Shown one piece after another: positions 8,955-18,015 of a stretch of DNA of 64,000 nt (position 1 is its first letter; every line of letters begins with the position of its first letter). The stretch is from SHZL01 sp963708905. Lineage in GTDB: Bacteria; Pseudomonadota; Gammaproteobacteria; Xanthomonadales; SZUA-36. A model generated the notes under the pieces. That model was given only the letters and a program-made list of their open reading frames with translations, did not search any database and was not told where the DNA came from. The translations under genes and the position numbers were made by a program. The stretch lies in contig CAVPUV010000081.1 in NCBI GenBank assembly GCA_963708905.1, positions 124,001 to 188,000 on the forward strand, read 5' to 3'.

Positions 8955-9713
8955 CTAGTTTTCTTCCTCCAGCAGAGCATCGTAATCGGGCGTCGGCGGC
9001 TCGCCATCGTAAATTTTGAATTCCCGATTCTGCAAATAGGCATCACGCATCAGCACATAAGGATCGTTTGCCTCTTTCAGGTCCTGGTCAAATGGCAGAA
9101 GGGACGCGCGCAGGGATACGATGTCGAGAATCAACGGCCGGTATTCATCGTGCTCGCGAGCCAGATAGGAAACCGGACTGGTGTAGGAATCTGCAGCACG
9201 GCCGCCCAGATCGCGCACCGTGTGCGGGCCGAAAAAGGGCACAACCAGGTAACGGCTATCTTTCCAGCCCCACTTCGCCATGGTCTGACCAAAATCCTCA
9301 TCAAATTCTGCTACGCCTTCGCGTGTGGCAACATCGAAAAAGCCCAGTAAACCAACGGTTGAATTCATCACAAAACGCCCGGTGGCTGTCAGCGAGTCTT
9401 CGAATTTTCCTTGCAGTATCAGATTCAGAAAGGTCATCGGAAACTTCAGATTGTGGAAGAAGTTTCGGACACCGCGTTGCGGCGCGTCGGGCATGATTAC
9501 GTCATAGCCTTTGGCGATCGGCCTGATCAGTACCCGGTCGAGCCCGTTATTGAATGCATAAATTTTGCGATTGAATGGTTCCCAGGGATCGGCTTGAGGA
9601 TTGGTGAGGCTTGCTGACTGACTGGCGCAGCCTCCCGTGATGATTATCACCAGCAGGGCAAAACTCAGGCGCGTCAGCCTGGTGCGGTGCCATGCGGATT
9701 GCGAGTGGTTCAT
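8955..9713 (-). CDS. mlaA: Outer-membrane lipid-asymmetry lipoprotein MlaA (VacJ)
   Basis: A 252-residue MlaA. The signal peptide carries a lipobox (ITGGC), and DPWEPFNRKIYAFNNGLDR, the conserved opening of the mature protein, is followed by GVRNFFHNLKFPMTFLN and GRFVMNSTVGLLGFFD. In the family it forms a ring in the inner leaflet of the outer membrane that removes mislocalised phospholipids and passes them to MlaC. The start overlaps mlaB by four bases. In E. coli mlaA is unlinked; here it closes the mlaFEDCB operon, as in several other gammaproteobacteria. Confidence 0.92.
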   Translation of the reverse strand: MNHSQSAWHRTRLTRLSFALLVIIITGGCASQSASLTNPQADPWEPFNRKIYAFNNGLDRVLIRPIAKGYDVIMPDAPQRGVRNFFHNLKFPMTFLNLILQGKFEDSLTATGRFVMNSTVGLLGFFDVATREGVAEFDEDFGQTMAKWGWKDSRYLVVPFFGPHTVRDLGGRAADSYTSPVSYLAREHDEYRPLILDIVSLRASLLPFDQDLKEANDPYVLMRDAYLQNREFKIYDGEPPTPDYDALLEEEN

Positions 9714-10078
9714 AAGCGGGCGCCCTGAAAAGAGCCTGACTGCATTGCCGGGGCAGCGCCCGAGTGGTTGCGGCCTTCGATGGTCAGCAAGTCGCTGGCT
9801 TCACACAGGTTGACCAGGCTCAGCAGATCTGCCGGTGCATTGCGAATATGCAGGGAGCGTCCATCGCGGCTGGCCAGCGACTGCCATTCCAGCAGCAATG
9901 CCAGACCGGAACTGTCGACGTGTGAAATTGCGTCGAGATCGATGTCTGCGATAGGCCGCCCCTGGGCGGCCTCTGTTTTGGCCTGCTGATAAATGGCCGC
10001 CACCGTATCCAGGGTCAGAGCACCCGACAGCCGCGCCAAACCGGACGGATCAAGGGAAAATGTCTTGCTATTTTTCAT
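9710..10078 (-). CDS. mlaB: MlaB, STAS-domain subunit of the MlaFEDB complex
   Basis: A 122-residue STAS protein. The conserved HVDSSGLALLLEW loop (about residues 53-65) contains the Ser/Thr characteristic of STAS domains. MlaB binds the MlaF ATPase and is needed for transporter assembly and activity. Its position between mlaC and mlaA with short overlaps supports the assignment despite poor sequence conservation of the family. Confidence 0.85.
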   Translation of the reverse strand: MKNSKTFSLDPSGLARLSGALTLDTVAAIYQQAKTEAAQGRPIADIDLDAISHVDSSGLALLLEWQSLASRDGRSLHIRNAPADLLSLVNLCEASDLLTIEGRNHSGAAPAMQSGSFQGARL

Positions 10079-10706
10079 TCAACGGCACATTCCCTGCCAG
10101 GATATCCGCAGTGACCTTATCGATTCCGTCCGCTTCCACTCGCGGCACAATCTGGTTGCGGTAGGTAATCACATAGGAAATTCCCTCCACGGTCACATCA
10201 AAGGCTTTCCAGCCAGAAGGCGTCATGTGAAATGCATAATCCACCGGAGCGTAGCCGCCGTTTTGCAACTTGACTCTGGTGCGGACCCGGGTCAGTTTCT
10301 CGCTGTTGTCGCCCTTCATCGGCATGACTTCGAGCTGCTCGTTGGAACGGAATTCCAGCAGGCCATCGGCGTAACGATCAATCAATACATGACTCATTGC
10401 GTCGGAAAACGCAGTGAGCTGTTGCGGGCTTAGGCCGCGGCTGGTTTTGCCGAGGATCAGCCGCGCCGAATATTCGAGGTCAATCAAAGGCAGCAGGTCG
10501 GAATTCACCATTTCGCGCAATAACTCGGGCTGTGCTTCAAATTCTGCCCGACGGTCGTCGAGCTTGTGTAGAACACTTCCAGCGGTTTGCTTGACGATGC
10601 TGACCGGGTCAGCGTCTTCGGCCGCAAATGAATCTGCCGGAACTGCGCCTGAAGACAGGGTAACCAGGATGGCCAGAGCGCCTGTCCTTTGCCAAAATCT
10701 GCTCAT
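10068..10706 (-). CDS. mlaC: Periplasmic phospholipid shuttle MlaC
   Basis: A 212-residue protein with a cleavable signal peptide (ending about SFAAEDADP) and the MlaC/Ttg2D fold signature: LLPLIDLEYSARLILGKTSRGLSPQQLTAF. It carries one phospholipid between the MlaA-OmpC complex in the outer membrane and MlaFEDB in the inner membrane. It overlaps mlaD by four bases and mlaB by eleven. Confidence 0.92.
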   Translation of the reverse strand: MSRFWQRTGALAILVTLSSGAVPADSFAAEDADPVSIVKQTAGSVLHKLDDRRAEFEAQPELLREMVNSDLLPLIDLEYSARLILGKTSRGLSPQQLTAFSDAMSHVLIDRYADGLLEFRSNEQLEVMPMKGDNSEKLTRVRTRVKLQNGGYAPVDYAFHMTPSGWKAFDVTVEGISYVITYRNQIVPRVEADGIDKVTADILAGNVPLNEK

Positions 10707-11173
10707 TCTTTATCGCCTGTTTTGGTGTTAAATAGGTATTTCGAAATAAGTTGCTCCAGTACCATGGCGGACTGGGTGATCAAAATCTCATCCCCTTCAC
10801 TGAGATAATCAGGCGCTCCTCCAGGCTCCAGCCCAATGTATTTATCACCCAATACACCAGAAGTTAAAACCGAGGCGCCGGTATCCGAGGGAATTTCAGA
10901 AAACCGTGATGTAATCTCCATCCGCACGATGGCTTCGAATGTGACCGGATCCAGTTCAATTGATTCAACCAGACCCGCGGTAACACCACCGATTTTAACC
11001 GGAGAACGGATTTTGAGATCGCCAATATTGGTGAAACGGGCGCTGATCTTGTAGGTCTCTTTGCCGATATCCTGGCCATAATCCGTTGCCTGGGTGGCCA
11101 GCCAGAGCAGTGCTCCAATACCCAGTAACAGGAAAATACCGGAAGCGAGTTCAACTGTATAGTTAGCGCGCAT
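10703..11173 (-). CDS. mlaD: MCE-domain protein MlaD
   Basis: A 156-residue protein with one N-terminal membrane helix (ELASGIFLLLGIGALLWLA) and a single MCE domain (YKISARFTNIGDLKIRSPVKIGGVTAG ... VLGDKYIGLEPG). MlaD hexamerises on MlaE to make the hydrophobic channel that accepts lipid from MlaC. Length matches the single-domain family members. Confidence 0.93.
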   Translation of the reverse strand: MRANYTVELASGIFLLLGIGALLWLATQATDYGQDIGKETYKISARFTNIGDLKIRSPVKIGGVTAGLVESIELDPVTFEAIVRMEITSRFSEIPSDTGASVLTSGVLGDKYIGLEPGGAPDYLSEGDEILITQSAMVLEQLISKYLFNTKTGDKE

Positions 11174-11186
11174 GGTGGGTGCTACC

Positions 11187-11954
11187 TCAGGTAAAAAACG
11201 ATGTCAGGATGAAATCAAATACAAGCACCAGTACAGAACTGAGCACCACTGTGTTGGTCGTGGCGGTCCCGACGCCCGCACCAGTGGGCTTGGCGGTATA
11301 ACCGAAATACACGGCGATCAGACTGACAATGCCGCCGAATGCGATGCTTTTCCAGAAACCGCTCATGAAATCCTTGTCAAAATAAACATCGGTCTCAAGC
11401 TTGCTCCAGAAGATTCCAGAGTCCAGGTCCATGACCCCAATGGCGAACACGACGCTGCCGAGAATCGCCAGCGCATTGAACATGGCCGTCAGTAACGGAA
11501 CGGAAATCAGGCCTGCCAGGAACCGTGGCAAGGCCACCCGCTGGATTGGGTCAATGGCCATCAACTCCATGGCGTCGATCTGGCTGGTGGCACGCATCAG
11601 GCCGATCTCGGCGGTAATAGAGGTGCCGGCCCGACCGGCGAACAGAAGTGCGGTAAGCACCGGGCCCAATTCACGAAAAAGCGACTTGCCGACCAACAGG
11701 CTTACCTGGTCTGAAGCGCCAAACTGTTCCAGGGCATTGATCGCCTGCAGGGACAGGACCATGCCCACAAAAAAGCCGCAGATCATGATAATAACGAGCG
11801 AGCGGGCGCCGATCAGGTAGGTCTGCTGCAGAACCACCTGCATCTGCTCCAGTTTTGGCCGCAGCCCGGCAATCATGCGCAACAAAAACAGCAGGCAATT
11901 TCCTGCAGTTTGAATCGGGCCGATCAGGTCCGGATATTTGACGGTGGTGGCCAT
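11187..11954 (-). CDS. mlaE: Phospholipid ABC transporter permease MlaE
   Basis: A 255-residue MlaE (YrbE family) integral membrane protein. Conserved segments include RSLVIIMICGFFVGMVLSLQ, the loop FRELGPVLTALLFAGRAGTSITAEIG and the C-terminal GVGTATTNTVV. It forms the dimeric core that holds the MlaD ring and couples to MlaF. It starts two bases after the mlaF stop. Confidence 0.93.
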   Translation of the reverse strand: MATTVKYPDLIGPIQTAGNCLLFLLRMIAGLRPKLEQMQVVLQQTYLIGARSLVIIMICGFFVGMVLSLQAINALEQFGASDQVSLLVGKSLFRELGPVLTALLFAGRAGTSITAEIGLMRATSQIDAMELMAIDPIQRVALPRFLAGLISVPLLTAMFNALAILGSVVFAIGVMDLDSGIFWSKLETDVYFDKDFMSGFWKSIAFGGIVSLIAVYFGYTAKPTGAGVGTATTNTVVLSSVLVLVFDFILTSFFT

Positions 11955-11955
11955 G

Positions 11956-12810
11956 TCAGTTCAACAGGCTCCAGGCTTTGCCGACAGGTTCGTAATGAAA
12001 CGGAATCGGACCCTCGATCTTGCCATTGATGAACTGGTTTATCCCGGGGTCCAGACTACTGGCCAATTCGTCGGGTGGCCCCTCACCGGCGATACGGGCA
12101 GAGGCAATAATGTAACAGTAGTCGACCAGTTTGCTCATTTGCACCACATTGTGAGTGACGATCAGGCTGGTCAGGCCAAGAGCATCATTGGTTTCGCGCA
12201 TCAGGGTTCGTACCGTGGATACAGCAATAGGGTCCAGTCCCGTCATCGGCTCATCGTAAAGCATGATAAGCGGATCAAGAACTACCGCTCGCGCCAATGC
12301 CACGCGGCGGGCCATACCACCAGACAATTCATGGGGCATGAGCTCCTCGGTGCCGCCGAGACCCACTGCGTTCAGCTTGGTCATTACCAGTCGCCGGATC
12401 AGCGGTTCGGGTAGATCCGTGTGCTCGCGCACCGGTGTGGCGATGTTCTCGAATACGGTCAAATCGGTGAACAGGGCCCCATTTTGCAACAGTACGCCAA
12501 TGTGGCGGCGAAAACGGTACAGCTCGCGGTCCGACATGGCGGAAATTCGTCTGCCGTTAACCTCGACGAAGCCTTCATTCGGTCGCAGTTGACCGGCAAT
12601 GAGCTGCAGCAATGTGGTTTTTCCAGCTCCGCTGGGCCCCATGAAAGCCACGATGTCACCGCGCGCGATATCCAGATTGATGCCATCAAGGATGGGCTTT
12701 CTGCCACGGCAAAAGACCAGGTCCCGAATTCGAATGATCGGAGCGGCCGCATCATGGGTATCATTTTGTATGGCGGTTGGTAATTGTTGTTGTTTCCTGG
12801 TGTTCAGCAT
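11956..12810 (-). CDS. mlaF: Phospholipid ABC transporter ATPase MlaF
   Basis: A 284-residue ABC ATPase. Walker A GPSGAGKTT, signature LSGGMARR (MlaF-type), Walker B LIMLYDEPMTGLDP and H-loop TH are intact. The ATG at 12810 is preceded by AGGAAG 14 bases and AAAAGG directly upstream; the open frame extends 35 codons further but has no family match there. It is the first gene of the six-gene mla operon. The strong ncRNA terminator ends about 160 bases upstream, so the promoter of the operon should lie in 12811-12971, where I see no clear consensus. Confidence 0.92.
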   Translation of the reverse strand: MLNTRKQQQLPTAIQNDTHDAAAPIIRIRDLVFCRGRKPILDGINLDIARGDIVAFMGPSGAGKTTLLQLIAGQLRPNEGFVEVNGRRISAMSDRELYRFRRHIGVLLQNGALFTDLTVFENIATPVREHTDLPEPLIRRLVMTKLNAVGLGGTEELMPHELSGGMARRVALARAVVLDPLIMLYDEPMTGLDPIAVSTVRTLMRETNDALGLTSLIVTHNVVQMSKLVDYCYIIASARIAGEGPPDELASSLDPGINQFINGKIEGPIPFHYEPVGKAWSLLN

Positions 12811-12971
12811 CCTTTTCTCACTTCCTGATGTCCGCAGGATTACGGTACAAGACCCCTTAACGGAGAATTGGTGCCAATTGTAGTACGAAAAAGACCGCAA
12901 AGAACGCCGCTGCATTGCATTGCCTTACTGTTGCAGTAGTTGGAATCGGGAAAAATGACAGCAGAACAAAC

Positions 12972-13004
12972 AAAAAAAAAGAGAGGAAGCTTGCGCCTCC
13001 TCTC
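12972..13004 (-). terminator. Strong Rho-independent terminator of the ncRNA
   Basis: On the minus strand GAGAGGA (13004-12998) pairs with TCCTCTC (12987-12981) and is followed directly by nine T residues. It cannot belong to mlaF, which starts downstream in the same direction, so it marks the 3' end of a separate transcript. Confidence 0.85.
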
Positions 13005-13336
13005 CCGTGTAGAAGTGATGGAACTCCGCTTATAGTGGACTGCAGATCCTCCTAAGGCCTTTCCAGCTTCGCCCGGCTCCGCCTTGCTCTGTCGCTCGGC
13101 TCCGGTCACGGATCCTCTACCTCCGTCTTTCTTTATCGACGTCCTTGCCCTGAGGCATGTGGCGTCTATCTCCAGGGACCGCGTCTCCCTTTCGAGTCAC
13201 CCCCGTGGTACGACCGTTTTTGACAGAGCCCGGTCCGGGTGACATGCCCAGTACCACCTGGGCTTTATCCGCTTTCTGTTACCTGTCGTTGCCTTCCGGC
13301 GGGTCGGCCTTCCGGCTGACAGATTTCTTCGAACGG
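12972..13336 (-). ncRNA. Unidentified structured small RNA (about 365 nt)
   Basis: Non-coding transcript predicted from a good promoter (13343-13371) and a strong terminator (12972-13004) with no credible reading frame between. Many nested helices are visible: a three-way junction closed by CTGTC/GACAG (13283-13322) holding two GCC-GGAA-GGC tetraloop hairpins, a GCCCAG/CTGGGC hairpin (13246-13263), a GTCACCC/GGGTGAC helix (13196-13243), and TGCC-TCAG-GGCA near 13150. The RNA carries 17 GGA triplets, some in loops, which recalls CsrB/RsmZ-type sponges of CsrA, but other GGA triplets lie in stems. I could not match it to RNase P, tmRNA, 6S or 4.5S RNA. The 290 bases between it and nhaD (13372-13662) hold only promoters. 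Confidence 0.55.
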
Positions 13337-13342
13337 GAGCTA

Positions 13343-13371
13343 ACACTATTCCTGACATTACCGGGTGTCAA
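13343..13371 (-). promoter_or_regulatory. Sigma-70 promoter of the ncRNA
   Basis: Perfect -35 TTGACA (13371-13366), 17-base spacer, -10 TAGTGT (13348-13343), which keeps the three most conserved -10 positions. Predicted start near 13336. Confidence 0.6.
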
Positions 13372-13662
13372 CAGGCGAAAATTCCGATTTATACGGTGTA
13401 TCTGACAAGCAAGATAACAAACAAATTTCAAGTGGCTGAATAAAATGAGAACTGAAATTCCGGTCAGGAAATTTTTTTGCGACGAAGCGAATGAAGTGCT
13501 TAAAATTAGAGCAGCAGCGAATGCATCTGCATCCGGCGGATCCGGTGAAGAGAGCGATGCCATGGAGCTTTCCGCCGGCCTTATCGTCAGAGTCATTGCT
13601 GAATGTGTCATTTTACCGGATATACTTTGCGGCTTGGAAGGACCTGCAAGGAGAGATACCCG

Positions 13663-15159
13663 ATGTCACCGGCGGACTGCCACCCCGCGCAAAAAGCCTG
13701 GCCGTTGACGGGTGCGGCACTGATCAGTCTTAGCGTAATCTGCCTGCCCATGCAGGCGGCAGCTGCTGACAGCGAAACCGTTGTTTTTATGGACCTGACA
13801 CTGCACTGGAGCGGATTGCTTTCCGTACTGATATTCGCCGCTGCCTATATTCTGGTCATGGGCGAGGAGATCATCCACCTGCGCAAATCCAAGCCGGTGA
13901 TTGTGGCTGCTGGCCTGATCTGGATGCTGGTAGCCATCGCGTCCATTCAGGCGGGCGATACCGAACGGGCTAATGCGGCCATTCGCCATGACCTGCTCGA
14001 GTTTGCCGAGCTGTTCCTGTTCCTGCTGGCGGCCATGACTTTTGTCAACACCATGGAGGAGCGTGGTGTGTTCGATGTGCTGCGTGTCGCCCTGGTCACG
14101 CGCGGTTATTCATTGCGCCAGATTTTCTGGATTACTGGTGGCCTGGCGTTCCTGATGTCTCCTGTCGCCGACAACCTTACTACCGCATTGCTCATGGCTG
14201 CGGTCGTGGTCGCTGTTGGTGGCAGCAACCACCGCTTCATCGCAGTGGCCTGCATCCACGTCGTCGTTGCAGCCAACGCCGGCGGGGCGTTCAGTCCGTT
14301 TGGCGATATCACCACGCTGATGGTGTGGCAAAAGGGTTTGTTGCAATTTCAGGAGTTTTTCGCCCTGTTCCCGCCATCGCTGGCCAACTGGCTGGTCACG
14401 GCAAGTATTCTGTCTTTTGCGGTACCCAAAGAGCAGCCGGAGACGGTCGAGGATCAGGCCGAATTGCAGCGCGGCGCCTGGGTGGTGGTCGGCCTGTTCA
14501 TCCTGACCATCGCCATGGCGGTGGCTTCCCACAATGTGCTGCACCTGCCGCCGGTCATTGGCATGATGACGGGATTGGGATTTCTCAAACTTTTCGGTTA
14601 CTACCTGGGCGAGCGCGACAAACAAATTCTGCATCAACAGCAACTGATCGAAAGCTCGGCCCTGGGTATCACTGCCGTGCACCGATCCAATAGTGAACGT
14701 GCCCGGGAGCCATTTGATATTTACCAGCAACTGCAGCGCGCCGAGTGGGATACCTTGATGTTTTTCTACGGCGTCATTTTGTGCGTTGGTGGCCTTGGCG
14801 CCTTTGGCTATCTGGCCATTGGCTCGGAGTGGCTATACCAGGGCCTGGGGCCCACGACCGCCAATGTGATCGTTGGACTGGCATCTGCCATCGTGGATAA
14901 CATCCCGGTGATGTTCGCGGTGCTGGAAATGAACCCGGACATGAGTCAGGGACAGTGGTTGCTGGTCACGCTTACGGCTGGCGTGGGGGGCTCGTTGTTG
15001 TCGATTGGTTCAGCTGCCGGTGTGGCGGTGATGGGCTCGGCCAGGGGCAACTACACATTCTTGTCCCATCTCAAGTGGAGTTGGGCCGTAGCGCTGGGCT
15101 ATGCGGCCAGCATCGCCGTGCATTTCTGGGTAAATGCTGCGGCCTTCGTTCAGGCTTGA
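13663..15159 (+). CDS. nhaD: Na+/H+ antiporter NhaD
   Basis: A 498-residue polytopic inner-membrane protein of the ion-transporter superfamily. Family segments LLAAMTFVNTMEERGVFDVLR, SPVADNLTTALLMAAVV, NAGGAFSPFGDITTLMVW and SAIVDNIPVMFAVL match NhaD, which exports Na+ or Li+ for protons. The N-terminal hydrophobic region (PLTGAALISLSVICLP) may be a signal or first helix. The ATG at 13663 follows AAGGAG by eight bases; the open frame extends 20 codons upstream without support. A TATACT at 13621 could be its -10. It precedes deformylase by 14 bases. Confidence 0.9.
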   Translation: MSPADCHPAQKAWPLTGAALISLSVICLPMQAAAADSETVVFMDLTLHWSGLLSVLIFAAAYILVMGEEIIHLRKSKPVIVAAGLIWMLVAIASIQAGDTERANAAIRHDLLEFAELFLFLLAAMTFVNTMEERGVFDVLRVALVTRGYSLRQIFWITGGLAFLMSPVADNLTTALLMAAVVVAVGGSNHRFIAVACIHVVVAANAGGAFSPFGDITTLMVWQKGLLQFQEFFALFPPSLANWLVTASILSFAVPKEQPETVEDQAELQRGAWVVVGLFILTIAMAVASHNVLHLPPVIGMMTGLGFLKLFGYYLGERDKQILHQQQLIESSALGITAVHRSNSERAREPFDIYQQLQRAEWDTLMFFYGVILCVGGLGAFGYLAIGSEWLYQGLGPTTANVIVGLASAIVDNIPVMFAVLEMNPDMSQGQWLLVTLTAGVGGSLLSIGSAAGVAVMGSARGNYTFLSHLKWSWAVALGYAASIAVHFWVNAAAFVQA

Positions 15160-15173
15160 GCGGCGGCCGATCC

Positions 15174-15716
15174 GTGGCGATACGTGAAATCATCCGCATG
15201 GGGCACCCGACGCTGCGCAAGGTAGCGCGGCCGCTGCAGCTCACCGAGCTTTCCGGTGACTACGTCCGGCGCTTGCTTGAAGACATGGTGGATACGCTGC
15301 ATCAGGCCGGCGGCATCGGCCTTGCAGCACCACAGGTCGACGAGTCGGTGCGCCTTGCGATCATCGAGATTCCGGGCGGTCCGTCACGCTACGGTGAAAT
15401 TCCGCCCGTGCCTTTGACTGTGTTTGTGAATCCGGAGATCGAGGCGCTGGAAGGAAACACGGCGGGCTACTGGGAAGGTTGCCTTTCGGTTCCGGGATTG
15501 CGCGGTTTTGTCGAGCGCCCGCAACAGGTGAGAATCCGCGCACTGGATTTGCGTGGAAACCAGTTCGCGATGAAACTGAACGGGTTTCTCGCCACCGTAT
15601 TCCAGCACGAGTTCGATCACCTTGATGGCAGACTCTATATTGACCGCCTCAGGGACAGCTCCTTGCTGGTGTTTGAGGACATGCTTGGGTCCAATCAAGT
15701 GGTGCTGGAAGATTGA
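15174..15716 (+). CDS. def: Peptide deformylase
   Basis: A 180-residue PDF removing the N-formyl group from nascent proteins. All three metal/catalytic motifs are present: GIGLAAPQV (residues 48-56), EGCLSVPG with the Cys ligand at 103, and QHEFDHLDG with His145 and His149. I chose the GTG at 15174 because the family starts a few residues before HPTLRKVA and because it falls after the nhaD stop; the longer frame would overlap nhaD by about 200 bases. Not in the usual def-fmt operon, so it may be a second deformylase. Confidence 0.9.
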   Translation: MAIREIIRMGHPTLRKVARPLQLTELSGDYVRRLLEDMVDTLHQAGGIGLAAPQVDESVRLAIIEIPGGPSRYGEIPPVPLTVFVNPEIEALEGNTAGYWEGCLSVPGLRGFVERPQQVRIRALDLRGNQFAMKLNGFLATVFQHEFDHLDGRLYIDRLRDSSLLVFEDMLGSNQVVLED

Positions 15717-15734
15717 CTGAGGCAAACTCCGAGT

Positions 15735-17075
15735 ATGGCCGGCAGGATTGATGTGACAGACGTCGAAGTCGGTCTGCGCCGGGAGATCAGCCGCCTGGGT
15801 TTTGGCGCTATGTCTCTGAATGGTGTGATCGGTGCCGGAATTTTCGCCTTACCTGCGGTTGCGGCCGCAGCGACTGGATTATTCAGCCCGTGGCTGTTCC
15901 TGATTTGCGGCTTGATGATCATGACGGTGGTCCTGTCCTTCGCGCGCGCCGCCAGCTTTTTTTCTGACACGGGCGGTCCCCTGGCCTACGTTGGACATGC
16001 TTTCGGTCCGTTTGCCGGGTTCCAGGTGGGTTGGCTATTTACCTTCTCGCGAATAACCGCAACTGCAGCCAATACCAACCTGCTCGTTACCTATCTCAGC
16101 TGGTTCTGGGAGCCTCTGGCCAATGGCCTGATTCGCCAGATATGCATCGCGGCGATCATCCTGTTTTTGACGGTTATCAATGTGATCGGTGTGCGGCGTG
16201 GTGTGCTGGCCATGTTCATATTCACCCTGCTCAAATTGATCCCGCTCAGCTTGCTGGTGCTGGTGGGGCTCACCAGGATCAATCCCGATGTGTTTATCGC
16301 CGCCGGTTTGCCAGCATTTCATGGTTTGGGCGAAACCATCCTGGTGTTGCTTTATGCCTTTGTTGGCTTCGAGGGCGCGGTGGTTCCCGCGGGTGAAGCG
16401 CGTAACCCGCGCCGGGATATTCCCCGCGCTCTGGTGCAAAGCGTGATTGCCATCTGCGTGCTGTACGTGCTGATCCAGCTGGTTGTCGTCTCGGTTGAAC
16501 CGGATGTCGGCAACAGCAAGACCCCTCTGATCGACGTTGCAGCGATCCTGATGGGGCCTGCGGGTGCCATGTTGATGGCAGCCGGCGCCGTTTTTTCCAT
16601 AACGGGTAACGTGTCTTCGATGATGTTGTCCGGGCCGCGCATGGTTTACGCCATGGGTCACAGCAGGGTTTTGCCGCAGTGGTTCGGCACCGTTCACCAC
16701 CGCTTCGGTACGCCGGCCAACGCCATCGTATTCATGGGTGCACTCGGTTTGGGCCTGGCGCTGAGTGGCGGCTTCATCTGGCTGGCAGCTATGAGCACGG
16801 TGGTGCGACTGCTGGTTTACGCCGCTTGCATTGCTGCATTGCCACGCATGCACCGCACCACCGACAATTCTGATGATATTTTCACGATACCTGGTGGCTA
16901 CATGATACCAATGACCGCGCTGTTGTTAAGTTGCTGGCTGGTCACACACGCCTCCGCGCAGTCCTGGCTGATCACCGCTATATTCATGGTGTTGGGTGCT
17001 GTTTTCTACGCAGCGACCAAGTGGTCAAACCATAAAACGGGCTTATCCAATGACTGCATCCGGCCCGATGATTGA
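15735..17075 (+). CDS. APC-family amino acid permease
   Basis: A 446-residue transporter with about twelve membrane helices. The opening GFGAMSLNGVIGAGIFALPAV is the APC helix-1 unwound region with the GxG substrate loop, and YAFVGFEGAVVPAGEARNPRRDIPRAL is the helix-6 region typical of amino acid permeases. Substrate cannot be assigned. It begins 18 bases after def and converges with rquA, separated by 47 bases that hold a small GGCAA-TCG-TTGCC hairpin without a T-run. Confidence 0.8.
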   Translation: MAGRIDVTDVEVGLRREISRLGFGAMSLNGVIGAGIFALPAVAAAATGLFSPWLFLICGLMIMTVVLSFARAASFFSDTGGPLAYVGHAFGPFAGFQVGWLFTFSRITATAANTNLLVTYLSWFWEPLANGLIRQICIAAIILFLTVINVIGVRRGVLAMFIFTLLKLIPLSLLVLVGLTRINPDVFIAAGLPAFHGLGETILVLLYAFVGFEGAVVPAGEARNPRRDIPRALVQSVIAICVLYVLIQLVVVSVEPDVGNSKTPLIDVAAILMGPAGAMLMAAGAVFSITGNVSSMMLSGPRMVYAMGHSRVLPQWFGTVHHRFGTPANAIVFMGALGLGLALSGGFIWLAAMSTVVRLLVYAACIAALPRMHRTTDNSDDIFTIPGGYMIPMTALLLSCWLVTHASAQSWLITAIFMVLGAVFYAATKWSNHKTGLSNDCIRPDD

Positions 17076-17122
17076 GCCCATTCAGCAGGGCGGCAATCGT
17101 TGCCTGTGAGGCTTGTCCGATC

Positions 17123-17872
17123 TCAGCAGGTGACTACAACTTTCTGGTAGAGCCCGCCACAGTAGAACTGCGAGCTGATCTGCTCCGCTGCGATATCCTC
17201 CGGCAGGTAATCGGGTAGTTCGGTACGCCACAGGTCCAATGCGAATGGCTCGAGCCAACGCAGCACAGGCCGCATCAGGTAACGCAGGGGATTGGTCCGT
17301 TTCGGCCCATGGTAGTCAACAAACACCAGCTTCCCGCCGGGGCGAGTCACGCGAATAGCTTCTGCCATGGTTTTGCGGCGCACATCCTCGGGCTGCTCAT
17401 GCAACAGGAAGAACACCACGGTTCGGTCAAAGCTGCCATCGGCGAATTGCATTGCACTGGAATCCTGGTGGTAAAGGTCGATGTTGCCATGATGATTCAG
17501 CTTGTTACTGACGTTGTGCAGTTGGATCGGTGCAATGTCGACAATAGCCAGCCGGGATCTGGTGCGCTCGAGATGGGTGGCCAGAAGATTCGAAAAATCG
17601 CCATAGACGCAGGCCACCTGCAGTACCGGGGCCCTTTCTTCACAGTCCATTTCATCGAGAACAGCCCGGGTCAGCCTGGCCATGTTGCCCCACAGGATCA
17701 GGTTGACCAGCCATTCGCGCTCAAATATCCAGATGGCCCGCGGGCGCAGGTAGGCCCACCAGTAGGTTTCTTCCAGGTAGCCGGGAATGACAGGCGAGTC
17801 ATAACTACACATTGACATGCCTTCGCCATTGATCGATGCAACCTCGCTGAGTGCTGTGCCTTCATCGGTCAT
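17123..17872 (-). CDS. rquA: Rhodoquinone biosynthesis methyltransferase RquA
   Basis: A 249-residue class I SAM-dependent methyltransferase-fold protein. It shows the features I associate with RquA rather than UbiE/UbiG: the N-terminal PGYLEETYWWAYLRPRA, a motif I reading VACVYGD (residues 86-92) in place of the usual glycine-rich loop, FFLLHEQPEDVRR, LVFVDYHGP and the C-terminal CGGLYQKVVV. RquA converts ubiquinone to the low-potential rhodoquinone used with fumarate reductase and other anaerobic reductions. It lies 143 bases downstream of mtrB on the same strand, so it may share that FNR-type-controlled transcript. Confidence 0.85.
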   Translation of the reverse strand: MTDEGTALSEVASINGEGMSMCSYDSPVIPGYLEETYWWAYLRPRAIWIFEREWLVNLILWGNMARLTRAVLDEMDCEERAPVLQVACVYGDFSNLLATHLERTRSRLAIVDIAPIQLHNVSNKLNHHGNIDLYHQDSSAMQFADGSFDRTVVFFLLHEQPEDVRRKTMAEAIRVTRPGGKLVFVDYHGPKRTNPLRYLMRPVLRWLEPFALDLWRTELPDYLPEDIAAEQISSQFYCGGLYQKVVVTC

Positions 17873-18015
17873 CCGCCTGTCCTTTGCTTAGGGCCCGCTA
17901 AAGGGCACCACTTTAACGGATCATCAGCAAAAATACAGCCGTCAAGACCGAAGAGACTGTGCAGCTTCCAGGGCTTCTCGATGCTGGCAGTTTATATTCT
18001 GGTTGTTACCTTGGC

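Noticed and set aside
12972..13336. RNase P RNA or tmRNA identity for the structured transcript
   Set aside because: The RNase P core motifs (GAGGAAAGUCC and ACAGA-type P4 strands in order) and the tmRNA tag frame and tRNA-like ends are missing.
12840..13611. Short open frames on both strands across the ncRNA region
   Set aside because: They run through the terminator or promoter, have no ribosome sites and show no recognisable protein features.
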